Assembly: GCA_018820315.1 (NCBI GenBank)
Contig: JAHJOQ010000086.1
Span: 1-53,769 of the forward strand
DNA from: Candidatus Zixiibacteriota bacterium
Lineage (GTDB): Bacteria > Zixibacteria > MSB-5A5 > JAABVY01 > JAHJOQ01
Length of the DNA stretch: 53,769 bases
Reading direction: 5' to 3'
Shown here: positions 10,392 to 18,838 of the stretch, in pieces
Layout of the letters: every line of letters begins with the position of its first letter
How positions within the stretch are numbered: position 1 is the stretch's first letter
The notes under the pieces: model-generated
What the model saw: only the letters and a program-made list of their open reading frames with translations
The model's database searches: none
What the model was told of the DNA's origin: nothing
Program-made: the position numbers and the translations under genes

Positions 10392-11459
10392 ATGGAAGAC
10401 CGCTTGCTAAAAATCCAGACTATCGCCGTTCCGGTAATATCGATAATGGTGATGTCGGTGTTCTTATACTACGCCAAACCGATCCTTGTGCCTATTGTGC
10501 TCGGAATAACATTCGCATTCATCCTGAATCCGGCGGTTAAGCTGTTGAAGAGGCTCAAAGTTCCACACGTCGTGGCTGTCGTGGTAGTCGTGTTTGTCGC
10601 TCTTGCGATTTTCCTATCCGTCGGTGGGCTGATAGGATCGCAGGCCAGCGAATTAGTCATTAAGCTGCCGCAGTACTGGACCGCATTCCAGGCCGAACTG
10701 GCGAAACAACTCGACAAATTCCCGTCTCTGATGCAGTATCTACCGGGTGACTCGTCCACGGAGCCTGGGACGGACATCCTCGAAAACATCAAATGGAATG
10801 ATATCGCTTCGCTTTCGAAGTTTCTTTTTGCCGGTATCGGATCTGCATTTTCGATGCTGGGCAAGACCGTGCTGGTGCTGCTGATGACACTCTTTGTGCT
10901 CATCGAGCAGGTCGGATTCAAGCGCAGGCTTGCACACCTGTTCGGCACCGAGCACTCCGGGGCATCCGCAGAGATAGTGAATCAAATATCAGATAATGTC
11001 TCCGGTTTCCTCGCGGTTAAGTTCACCACGACATTCGCGCTTGCCGTTGTCGTCACCATCGGGCTGGTCATCATGGGCGTACCGTATGCCTATGTATGGG
11101 GGCCTGTTGCCGGACTGCTGAATCTGGTGCCCTACGTTGGGGCCGTAATCGGAGCAATTCCACCGATGATAGTCGCATCAATCGAGTACAAGTCAATGTG
11201 GTGGTTCCTATATGTCGGGATATTCTTCTTCGTGCTTCAATTCCTTGAAGGAAACATCATAACGCCGAAACTTGTTGGCAACAGGATCAATCTGAACCTG
11301 ACTTCAGTGTTGATCGCGACACTCTATTGGGGATGGCTCTGGGGAGGAGTCGGTGTTATCCTCGCCCTGCCGATTACAGCAACATTCAAAGTCATCAGCG
11401 AGCATGTCGAAGCGCTGCGACCAATAGGACACCTGCTCGATGGAAGTTTCAAGGCATAA
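10392..11459 (+). CDS. AI-2E family (PerM/YtvI-type) membrane permease
   Basis: The 355-residue protein has the family layout: an N-terminal hydrophobic block (residues about 13-80), a polar middle with amphipathic helices, and a C-terminal block of five or more segments with GVPYAYVWGPVAGLLNLVPY and NIITPKLVGNRINLNL. AI-2E proteins are proposed exporters or ion antiporters and the substrate here cannot be read from sequence. It starts one base after the ligA stop, so it is translated from the ligA message. The reason for that pairing is unclear. Confidence 0.88.
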   Translation: MEDRLLKIQTIAVPVISIMVMSVFLYYAKPILVPIVLGITFAFILNPAVKLLKRLKVPHVVAVVVVVFVALAIFLSVGGLIGSQASELVIKLPQYWTAFQAELAKQLDKFPSLMQYLPGDSSTEPGTDILENIKWNDIASLSKFLFAGIGSAFSMLGKTVLVLLMTLFVLIEQVGFKRRLAHLFGTEHSGASAEIVNQISDNVSGFLAVKFTTTFALAVVVTIGLVIMGVPYAYVWGPVAGLLNLVPYVGAVIGAIPPMIVASIEYKSMWWFLYVGIFFFVLQFLEGNIITPKLVGNRINLNLTSVLIATLYWGWLWGGVGVILALPITATFKVISEHVEALRPIGHLLDGSFKA

Positions 11460-11631
11460 TCCGCGACGATCTCTGCAGTTCAGGAGTTAAGCCGTCGCAT
11501 TTTCTGCGCTTAGTCGAATCAGCATCAAAGGAGATCTAACATCACTTCGAGGTACGATGTTGTCCATCTTCTCAGAAGACGTCAGGCAGCGATTCCGACC
11601 AATAAGAATCGATGTTTTGGTTGTTTTTACC

Positions 11632-11660
11632 TTGACTTTAGGAGCCATTTTTTGTAGCAT
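11632..11660 (+). promoter_or_regulatory. Promoter of the first giant dockerin-repeat gene
   Basis: TTGACT at 11632-11637 and TAGCAT at 11655-11660 are 17 bases apart. The sequence CTTGACTTTAG around the -35 box is repeated at the promoter of the paralogous gene (15239-15249). The rest of the 11460-11631 spacer shows no gene. Confidence 0.55.
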
Positions 11661-11734
11661 TAGAGCGAAACTAACTAGTACTCAGCTACTCACAGATTTT
11701 TTTCCGTAAACTTAAATTCGGACAGGAGGTGTGA

Positions 11735-11752
11735 ATGAGTGATTTACTATGA
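11735..11752 (+). CDS. Possible six-codon leader ORF (MSDLL) before the first giant gene
   Basis: A strong AGGAGG site (about 11724-11729) precedes ATG AGT GAT TTA CTA TGA. The large gene starts 109 bases later. The paralogous gene has a leader ORF of the same length in the same place, which is the main support. The peptide is not similar to the other one (MFDSG). It could be a regulatory upstream ORF, an mRNA-stabilising ribosome site, or chance. Confidence 0.35.
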   Translation: MSDLL

Positions 11753-11861
11753 TAGGCCCATACACTTTTGTATTCTCCGCAGAGAATTAGTGGCTTATCA
11801 ACCTTCAATCTAAAGCAACGGATATGACACTTTTAAACAAACTTATGGAAAGGTAAATGCA

Positions 11862-14800
11862 GTGAAAAGAAGTTTTGTAATTGTGTTGACTTTGCTCCTG
11901 CTGGCTTTTCTCGCAGGTAGTGCCCTCGCGGAGAGGACCAATCTCATGGATCGTTCCACGACCGCGGGAAAACTGACCAAAGCTATGAGCGGCCAGGAAG
12001 AAATGCCTTCTGGTGGCATCGACTTAGGCCCTTCGAATTACAGTCCGAACGGCTCGAGAGGAGTTGTTGGTATCACCTGGTATGAATACCAGCACAACGG
12101 CTCCATGGGTCGTCAAATTGTATGGCACGCCACAGGCGGCCTTCACGTTTCATGGATGTACAGACTCGCATCTGGCTGCAGGGATATCCATTTCTGCACG
12201 AGCCAGAACAATGGTGCAACCTGGGGACCGATTGCAGGCGGAAAACCGGTTTCTACCGTTTCCCCAACATGCTACAATGGTGGGTACACCACGATTGACG
12301 TCACCACTGATGGAAAAGCTCTCGTAGCATTTCATGAGGGAACTGTTGATTACAACTCCAAGGTTGGTGAAGACGCAAGCCCGCCTCTGGGACTATTCAC
12401 CTGGGCTGCGGCTCCCAATGGGCCGAACTGCCAGGGTATAGTCTCCGGCACAGTAGAAGATGGCATCGAGTACATCTGGCCAATAGTGGAATACGATTTG
12501 GTTGGAGGAACTGATCCAATTGCCCATGTCGTTTCCAACGAGAATGCGGGACTGGAGACAAGTTCGATCATATATTACCGTTACCATTTGGGCAATCGTG
12601 AGTTCAATAGTTGTGTTCCGAACACGGACGATACTCTCGGAAACTACATTGACGAGTCGGATGTGACTTCAGCGGTCATACGTTCCGATCCGGGTTCTGA
12701 CAAAGTGGCCATAGTTTACCATAAGTATTTCTATCCGCCGGGTCATCCGAATAACGATTGCGAAGCCGTCTTATCTTCGCAGTGGACAAGCGACATCCTT
12801 TACCAGGAGTCAACAAACGGCGGACTGTCATTCATCGACGGAACTGCCGCTCTCGTAAATGTCACTGACTACACAAACGGTCAGACCATTCCAGCGACGC
12901 AGATTCCTTACAAGGCTTACGCTGATCTTTCAGCTCTGTATGGTACGGACGGATTCCTCCACATTGTGTGGAACACTCCGGTTTATGACATAACAGACCC
13001 TGCGAATCCGTGTAGCCCGCATTACGCAACAAAGCTCTGGCACTGGAGCAGTCAATATGCTCCGGCAACGAATATCGCGCTGGTCTTTGACGGCACTGAG
13101 CCGAGATACTGGCTCGCCCCTTCCGGCAATGATGCATTTGGAGCGTTCAATATCTCGACCGCAAAGATGAACATTTCGGAGTGCGATGGCAGATTCTACG
13201 TGTCATTCACTCGTTTCGGCGCTCATAAGTCGGACGACTCCACCGCCACCGACTATTCAGACGACACTTATGCCAATGGTGATATCTTCCTGACGGCATC
13301 AAGCGACGGTGGTATCACGTGGGGCCCGGATGCGGCAGCAACTGGCGTCGAAGGTGATGGCACTCCCTGGAATGTCAACACCGCCACCGACCTTACCAAC
13401 ACTATCACGGATGGCTGTGCGGCCGGCGACTGCCTGAGCGAGCACTGGAGCAGTATGGCCAAGTACTCCACTGGCAACGTGCACATCTTCTACGTTGAAG
13501 ACCACGATGCCGGAGCCGCTATCAGGAACGACCCGCAAGAAGGTGAATTGACCTCGAATAACATGGTCTACATCAATCACCCATGCTTCGCTCCGGAAGG
13601 TACTTTCGCATACACGGTTGCTCCAACTGGCGCATTTGTGCCTATCGCTCCGAATGGCGGTGTGGACTGCACAATCGGCTACACTTCCACCTTTAATGTC
13701 ACTATCACCAACGGTGGTAACGTCCCGATCAATTATGTCGCGACTGCAGGCGCGAACGTTACGCCCGCCTCGCAGAGCGGGACAATCACCGCCGGTATCA
13801 ACAACGAGCTGGTACTCACCTTCACCGCCGGCCCGATCGCGGTTGAAGGCAGCTACGCCTCGACAGTTACGATCGACCTGACCAGTACCGAAGGTAGTGC
13901 TCAAGTAATAGTCGACGTTGATATTCTTGTACGCTGCTTGTACTATGTTCCCGAATACGAAATACTCTCGACCTCTTGCTGGTCCGTCGGCGTCTGGAAC
14001 GTCCCGAGATCAGGTATCGCGCAGAGAGGTAACGAGGGTAACATGCAGTGGTTCAACGACACTGTTGCTCCGATGTACGACAATGGCGTGGTCATCAGCT
14101 ATGCTGACGATCTGAAGAAAACCTATTTCTCTTGCTTTGATGGTTCCGACAGTACCATGGGCTTCGAGCCACTCGGCGTCGTAACTTCAGTGCCCACCGG
14201 TACCTACGAGTTCGCAACAGGAATGTGGTGCACACCGGACACTGCTGTGATCGGTACCATTGAGTATTACGTCCCGATTCATCCCGATACTTGTGTATTG
14301 ATCGAGCGTTTCTGGATCACCAATGCTGCAGATACGGCTATCAGACTTCACGTTGGTGAAGCGATCGACTGGGACATTCCTGATTCACTAGAACTGAATG
14401 CAGCAGGATCCGACAACATTGGCGGATTCAATGCAGCCAGAGAGATGGTCTATCAAACCGGTCCCGACAGACCATGGGCAACAGATCTTATTGATTATTG
14501 CGCTGGTGCAAGGTTTGTCGATCCGATTCCCGGAGCCATCTGCCTGGAGAACGATCGTTGGATCTATCCGAACAGCGGCTACTTCCCGGACAGCCTCGGC
14601 AATCTGATGAGAACGCTCACAGGTTACACAGTGCAGTACCCCGACTCGGTCGAGGATAGGAACTGCGTCTATGCGGTTGCACAGGACCTCGTGCTTGAGC
14701 CTGGCGAATGCATCTCCTACTGTAAGGTCAAGGCATCGAGCCTCATCGGTGTTGGACGGACGGACGGAACCGACAATGGTTCGCTGTTCAACCTCATTGA

Positions 14801-15080
14801 CAAGGGCAAGCAGTGGGCGATCGACCACAATCTCGACGGTCCAGGTTGTCCTGGCCAGATTTCCTGCACCATCGGCGATGCTGATGGCAGCGGCGGAGTC
14901 GATATTGATGACGTTGTATACTTGATCGCATACATCTTCACCGGCGGTCCTCCACCAGTAGAGGCAGTCTGCTGCGGTGACGCCGATGGAAGCGGCGGAG
15001 TCGATATTGACGACGTCGTATACTTGATCGCATACATCTTCACCGGTGGACCTCCACCAGTTGCTACTGCGTGCGATTGA
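11862..15080 (+). CDS. Giant secreted protein with Asp-box/BNR-like and paired dockerin-like repeats (paralog 1)
   Basis: The 1,072-residue protein starts at GTG after GAAAGG and has a signal peptide (residues 1-24, ending LAGSALA). Residues about 60-560 hold sialidase/BNR-like beta repeats with Asp-box motifs such as SQNNGATWGP and SSDGGITWGP. About 590-690 is an Ig-like domain. A further domain (about 695-985) opens with CLYYVPEYEILSTSCWSVGVWN. The C-terminus has two calcium-binding dockerin-like repeats of the form GDADGSGGVDIDDVVYLIAY joined by a Cys-Cys linker. There is no FlgD-like tail. It has its own promoter and terminator and a tandem paralog downstream. Secretion is clear. Catalysis is unproven, as no sialidase active-site set was identified; a surface or extracellular binding protein is possible. 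Confidence 0.88.
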   Translation: MKRSFVIVLTLLLLAFLAGSALAERTNLMDRSTTAGKLTKAMSGQEEMPSGGIDLGPSNYSPNGSRGVVGITWYEYQHNGSMGRQIVWHATGGLHVSWMYRLASGCRDIHFCTSQNNGATWGPIAGGKPVSTVSPTCYNGGYTTIDVTTDGKALVAFHEGTVDYNSKVGEDASPPLGLFTWAAAPNGPNCQGIVSGTVEDGIEYIWPIVEYDLVGGTDPIAHVVSNENAGLETSSIIYYRYHLGNREFNSCVPNTDDTLGNYIDESDVTSAVIRSDPGSDKVAIVYHKYFYPPGHPNNDCEAVLSSQWTSDILYQESTNGGLSFIDGTAALVNVTDYTNGQTIPATQIPYKAYADLSALYGTDGFLHIVWNTPVYDITDPANPCSPHYATKLWHWSSQYAPATNIALVFDGTEPRYWLAPSGNDAFGAFNISTAKMNISECDGRFYVSFTRFGAHKSDDSTATDYSDDTYANGDIFLTASSDGGITWGPDAAATGVEGDGTPWNVNTATDLTNTITDGCAAGDCLSEHWSSMAKYSTGNVHIFYVEDHDAGAAIRNDPQEGELTSNNMVYINHPCFAPEGTFAYTVAPTGAFVPIAPNGGVDCTIGYTSTFNVTITNGGNVPINYVATAGANVTPASQSGTITAGINNELVLTFTAGPIAVEGSYASTVTIDLTSTEGSAQVIVDVDILVRCLYYVPEYEILSTSCWSVGVWNVPRSGIAQRGNEGNMQWFNDTVAPMYDNGVVISYADDLKKTYFSCFDGSDSTMGFEPLGVVTSVPTGTYEFATGMWCTPDTAVIGTIEYYVPIHPDTCVLIERFWITNAADTAIRLHVGEAIDWDIPDSLELNAAGSDNIGGFNAAREMVYQTGPDRPWATDLIDYCAGARFVDPIPGAICLENDRWIYPNSGYFPDSLGNLMRTLTGYTVQYPDSVEDRNCVYAVAQDLVLEPGECISYCKVKASSLIGVGRTDGTDNGSLFNLIDKGKQWAIDHNLDGPGCPGQISCTIGDADGSGGVDIDDVVYLIAYIFTGGPPPVEAVCCGDADGSGGVDIDDVVYLIAYIFTGGPPPVATACD
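14873..15064 (+). repeat. Two near-identical dockerin-repeat DNA units inside paralog 1
   Basis: Units at about 14873-14965 and 14976-15064 each encode GDADGSGGVDIDDVVYLIAY plus IFTGGPPPV. They differ at only a few third-codon positions, suggesting recent duplication or gene conversion as well as protein-level selection. Confidence 0.8.
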
Positions 15081-15126
15081 GCTTATATGCCTGATTAGCA
15101 CACGTTGCGATTCAAGATCGAAACGA

Positions 15127-15163
15127 CAGGAGCGGCCAAACGGCCGCTCCTGCTATTTTTTGC
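15127..15163 (+). terminator. Terminator after paralog 1
   Basis: CAGGAGCGGCC and GGCCGCTCCTG form an 11-bp perfect stem with loop AAAC, followed by CTATTTTTT. It lies about 45 bases past the stop, so the second paralog needs its own promoter. Confidence 0.92.
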
Positions 15164-15239
15164 GGACCCATCCGCATTCTGACGCTTAGATCTACATCGC
15201 CGATGTCCTCAGCAGCGAGAGTAGACCTCAAAATTTGAC

Positions 15240-15268
15240 TTGACTTTAGTCCAGTTAGCACTTAAAAT
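15240..15268 (+). promoter_or_regulatory. Promoter of the second giant dockerin-repeat gene
   Basis: TTGACT at 15240-15245 and TAAAAT at 15263-15268 are 17 bases apart. The -35 context CTTGACTTTAG is identical to the paralog 1 promoter. A second overlapping TTGACT begins at 15235. Confidence 0.7.
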
Positions 15269-15332
15269 ACCTATGTACTCGAATATTAAACATCCATCTA
15301 TACCCGGACCGCCACTTGCACAGGAGGAGCAT

Positions 15333-15350
15333 ATGTTCGACTCTGGATAA
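15333..15350 (+). CDS. Possible six-codon leader ORF (MFDSG) before the second giant gene
   Basis: An AGGAGG site (about 15322-15327) precedes ATG TTC GAC TCT GGA TAA. The layout (promoter, about 65-75 bases, AGGAGG, 18-base ORF, about 110 bases, large gene) repeats that of paralog 1. A second short frame at 15438-15461 (MCREGER) ends in an ATGA overlap with the first possible ATG of the main gene. Confidence 0.35.
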   Translation: MFDSG

Positions 15351-15460
15351 TTGCCTTGCCAGTCCAAAATGCTTGAAGACATGAAAAGAAATTCAGTTAG
15401 CTCAGCGACACCTACACAGGAAGAAGTGACAACCTGTATGTGTCGAGAAGGAGAGAGATG

Positions 15461-18400
15461 ATGAGCAGAAAGAGTAAGTTCATTTGCGCATTTGCAGTGT
15501 TACTGCTGTTGTTGCCTCTGACAGCAGTCGCCAAGAAAGCGTCGATTCCAACGGACAATTCCAGCACGCTCAGCCAGTACGGAAAGCACCAGGTATCGAG
15601 AGCGCTTGATGGTTCCGAAGAGCCGGCAGGCATACCGCAAGGCTCACAATTCGGATCATCCTTGGCCCCGCTCGATTCCCGGGCAAGTACCGTCGTTGGA
15701 CGCACCTGGTATGAACCGGTGCAAAACGGTACGATGGGAAGAAACATAGTCTGGAATCCGGCGAACAACCTTGTCCACTTCGTGTGGATGAAGAAAACGA
15801 CAGAAACCGCTATTAGGAAAATCTCCTACGCCAATTACAACACCGCAACAACCCTATGGCAATGGGGCGGAGTGGCTGGAGACGGCAAAGACATCTCCGG
15901 AAACAACGGCGGATACACGACAATCGATGTCACCTCGGCTGGACAGGCCGTCGTTGCTCTGCACGAAGGACCATCCGGGCCGTTGTACGCAACCAAGGCC
16001 AACATCGATGCGTCAGGTACAGGGCTGGGAACATTCCCCTCCCCGTGGCCGGTAGCACCGGGACCTCCGAACTGCGAAGCGGTGTGGACGGGCGGCTGGG
16101 AAGATAACAGCGTATATATATGGCCCAAAATCGATTGGAGAGACTCGGCAGGAGCCACCATCATGCACATCGCATCTATCGAAAGTCCCGGATGCGATCC
16201 CTTAGTTGGCTGCCCCGGCGAGGTTCAGTCGATTGTGTACTACCGCTATACCCAGTCCGATCCGGCGGGATTCGCGGCATGCGGTACGTTCATCGATTCG
16301 TCTTATGACATCGGACAAGTGATTCGAACCTACCCGGCTCAGAACAAGGTTGCACTTGTCTACCTGAAGCCGTTCTACTACGAAGACCAGCCCGATCCGG
16401 TGATGAACCCCTGCGGTGAGATCGGGGTCGGCTATTATCAGTGGCAGAACGATGTTTGCTATTACGAGTCTACCGATGATGGTTTCTCAATCATCAACGG
16501 CACTGCTACATTCACGAATGTGACCGACTATACAGCCGGCCACACAATTAAGACTAACGAGATTCCATACAAGGCATATACTGACCTCGCAGCAATGTAC
16601 GACAGCGACGGCACTCTGCATATTGTCTGGCCGACACCGATTTACGAACCAGGCGGCGACAATCCCTGCAGCCCGCACTATGCAACGAAGATCTGGCACT
16701 GGGATGACTCTCCGTCCGGATGTATCTCACTGGTATATGATGCTTCACATCCAGCTTACCACTGCGATCCGGGTGCATGGAACATGTCGACGGCCAAGGT
16801 CAACATTTCTCAGTGTGATGACAGATACTATGTCACGTTCACACGCTTCGGTGCGCATACGTCCGAAAATGGAGACACTAGCTCCGACTGTTCGCAGACT
16901 CCGATGGCCAACGGCGATGTCTATATCGTCGGTTCAATTGACGGCCAGATCTGGGGACCGGGCGGCACCGCTCCTGTATACAATGCGGGCAATGCCGGCA
17001 ACGGCTCGCCTGCCAAGAAAGGCACAGCTGTTAACCTGACCAATACCTGGACAGACGAGTGCGCTGCGGGCGACTGCCACAGCGAACACTGGCCATCCAT
17101 GGCAATGAATTCAACCGGAGTTGTCCATATTTTCTACATGGACGATAAAGACGCCGGTACAAACATTCAGCCGGATGAAGGCATCGCGACTCAGAACGAC
17201 ATGAGATACATGACCTACGAGTGTTTCACGCCCGATCCAATCTGCGCCTTCACCTGGACACCGACTTCGATCGGCCACCCGCTCTTCATATCGCCGGTCG
17301 GCGGCACGGATTGTACCGGACCGACGACGGTTGATGTCGATGTCACGATCTCAAACGCCGGCAACCTTGAGGCCGGTTATGTACTCACTTCGAACGCGGC
17401 GTGGCTGACACCAGCTTCAATAGCCGGAACAGCGCCTGTCGGATGCTTCAATACGGCGACGGAAACATTCACTATCGGGCCGATTGCAACCGAAGGAACG
17501 TATTTCGCAACGATCACTGTGACCGGCTGCGATGGCGAAGTAACCGGTTCGATCCCCGTCATGATCCACTGCTATTGCAAGTTCTATCTGCCGGAGTACG
17601 AGATTCTATCTACCAGTTGCTGGTCGGTCGGAGTCTGGAACGAACCACGTTCCGGAATCGCCACCAACGGCAACGAAGGAAACATGTGGTGGTATGACGA
17701 TAGTGCGACTTTCATGTATGACGAAGGTCTCGTAATCACGCTCGCCGATGACACGACTACGACCTGGTTCTCATTCTTCGACGGATCAGACTCGAACGTG
17801 TTCTTCGAGCCGCGTGCATTCATCACGACGGCCTCATTCGGAACCTACGAATATGCCAAGGGCGTATTCTCAGAGCATGATCCCAACAACAACCCGAAGA
17901 TCCATGGCGAGATCGAATACTTTGTGCCGACGCACCCCGACACGTGCGTGCTGATCGAGTACACGAAGATATGTAACTCGTCGGAGGAAGTTCTCAGGCT
18001 CCACATCGGTGAAGGCATCGACTGGGATATTCCAGACAGCGGAGGCGGATCCGACAACCACAGCGGAACGGATGCCTCCAGACAGATGGTGTATCAGCAG
18101 GGTGGACCTGCGGGTGATCCTGAAGCAAACTACTTCGGTGGAGCCTCAATCTGCGAGACAATCGCCGGTGCGATTGTCCTTGAGAACGATACCACAGTCT
18201 ATCCCAACAGTGGCTATATCCCTGCATGGATAGGTGGACTGCTGGCAAGACATTCCGGATATGTCGCATCGGACCCCGATTCATTTGAGGATCTGAACTC
18301 GTTCTATGCGATCTATCAGGATGTTGAGTTAGCTCCGGACAGCTGCGTCTGGTTCACCAAGGTCAAGGCGGGATCAAAGACCGGTCTTGCGAATCTGCAG

Positions 18401-18688
18401 CTGGCTATCGACAAAGGACGCCAGTGGGCGGCAGATCACGGAGTCGGCATGCCCTGCATATCGGGCGATGCTGATGAGAGCGGCGCTGTGGATATCGACG
18501 ACGTCGTATATCTGATCGCGTACATCTTTACAGGCGGTCCGCCACCGCTGCCATACGTCTGTTGCGGCGACGCCGACGGAAGTGGCGGGGTCGATATTGA
18601 CGACGTGGTCTACTTGATTGCATACATATTCACTGGTGGTCCGGCCCCATTGAACTCCTGCCAGGCTTGCTTGAACGGAATCTTCTAG
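15461..18688 (+). CDS. Giant secreted protein with BNR-like and paired dockerin-like repeats (paralog 2)
   Basis: This is the tandem paralog of the gene at 11862. The start at 15461 (or 15458; two ATGs in a row) follows AAGGAG; a GTG at 15440 is in frame but less likely. The signal peptide (MSRKSKFICAFAVLLLLLPL, then TAVAK) is followed by the same domains: WYEPVQNGTMGRNIVWN near residue 90, beta repeats with STDDGFS-type boxes, an Ig-like domain (about 605-700), the CKFYLPEYEILSTSCWSVGV domain, and two dockerin-like repeats from about residues 1001 and 1034. The first repeat is slightly diverged (ADESGAVDIDD). At 1,075 residues it is almost the same length as paralog 1. Function is unknown beyond secretion and likely calcium binding. 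Confidence 0.88.
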   Translation: MSRKSKFICAFAVLLLLLPLTAVAKKASIPTDNSSTLSQYGKHQVSRALDGSEEPAGIPQGSQFGSSLAPLDSRASTVVGRTWYEPVQNGTMGRNIVWNPANNLVHFVWMKKTTETAIRKISYANYNTATTLWQWGGVAGDGKDISGNNGGYTTIDVTSAGQAVVALHEGPSGPLYATKANIDASGTGLGTFPSPWPVAPGPPNCEAVWTGGWEDNSVYIWPKIDWRDSAGATIMHIASIESPGCDPLVGCPGEVQSIVYYRYTQSDPAGFAACGTFIDSSYDIGQVIRTYPAQNKVALVYLKPFYYEDQPDPVMNPCGEIGVGYYQWQNDVCYYESTDDGFSIINGTATFTNVTDYTAGHTIKTNEIPYKAYTDLAAMYDSDGTLHIVWPTPIYEPGGDNPCSPHYATKIWHWDDSPSGCISLVYDASHPAYHCDPGAWNMSTAKVNISQCDDRYYVTFTRFGAHTSENGDTSSDCSQTPMANGDVYIVGSIDGQIWGPGGTAPVYNAGNAGNGSPAKKGTAVNLTNTWTDECAAGDCHSEHWPSMAMNSTGVVHIFYMDDKDAGTNIQPDEGIATQNDMRYMTYECFTPDPICAFTWTPTSIGHPLFISPVGGTDCTGPTTVDVDVTISNAGNLEAGYVLTSNAAWLTPASIAGTAPVGCFNTATETFTIGPIATEGTYFATITVTGCDGEVTGSIPVMIHCYCKFYLPEYEILSTSCWSVGVWNEPRSGIATNGNEGNMWWYDDSATFMYDEGLVITLADDTTTTWFSFFDGSDSNVFFEPRAFITTASFGTYEYAKGVFSEHDPNNNPKIHGEIEYFVPTHPDTCVLIEYTKICNSSEEVLRLHIGEGIDWDIPDSGGGSDNHSGTDASRQMVYQQGGPAGDPEANYFGGASICETIAGAIVLENDTTVYPNSGYIPAWIGGLLARHSGYVASDPDSFEDLNSFYAIYQDVELAPDSCVWFTKVKAGSKTGLANLQLAIDKGRQWAADHGVGMPCISGDADESGAVDIDDVVYLIAYIFTGGPPPLPYVCCGDADGSGGVDIDDVVYLIAYIFTGGPAPLNSCQACLNGIF
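18465..18655 (+). repeat. Two dockerin-repeat DNA units inside paralog 2
   Basis: Units begin at about 18465 and 18565. They are less alike at DNA level than those of paralog 1 but encode the same VDIDDVVYLIAYIFTGGP core. Confidence 0.75.
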
Positions 18689-18719
18689 CACGCAACCTGG
18701 TATCCTGAGACGTCAACAC

Positions 18720-18752
18720 AAGGAGCGGTCATAACGACCGCTCCTTTCTTTT
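18720..18752 (+). terminator. Terminator after paralog 2
   Basis: AAGGAGCGGTC and GACCGCTCCTT form an 11-bp stem around ATAAC, followed by TCTTTT. The stem resembles the paralog 1 terminator (shared GGAGCGG), consistent with a duplicated gene unit. Confidence 0.9.
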
Positions 18753-18786
18753 ATGTGCAACCGCAAAGTGCACGCCACAAACGAAG

Positions 18787-18807
18787 AAGGCGGGTCGAAA
18801 CCCGCCT
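18787..18807 (-). terminator. Terminator of the minus-strand operon ending in the isocitrate dehydrogenase-like gene
   Basis: GGCGGGT and ACCCGCC form a stem around CGAA. Read on the minus strand it is followed by TTCTTCGTTTG, about 30 bases beyond the stop at 18839. Confidence 0.7.
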
Positions 18808-18838
18808 CCAACTAACAAATATCTCATTGCGATAGAGA

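Noticed and set aside
14873-18655. Dockerin DNA repeats as a mobile or CRISPR-like repeat
   Set aside because: They are in frame, encode calcium-binding motifs and occur as two copies per protein, so protein-domain duplication explains them.
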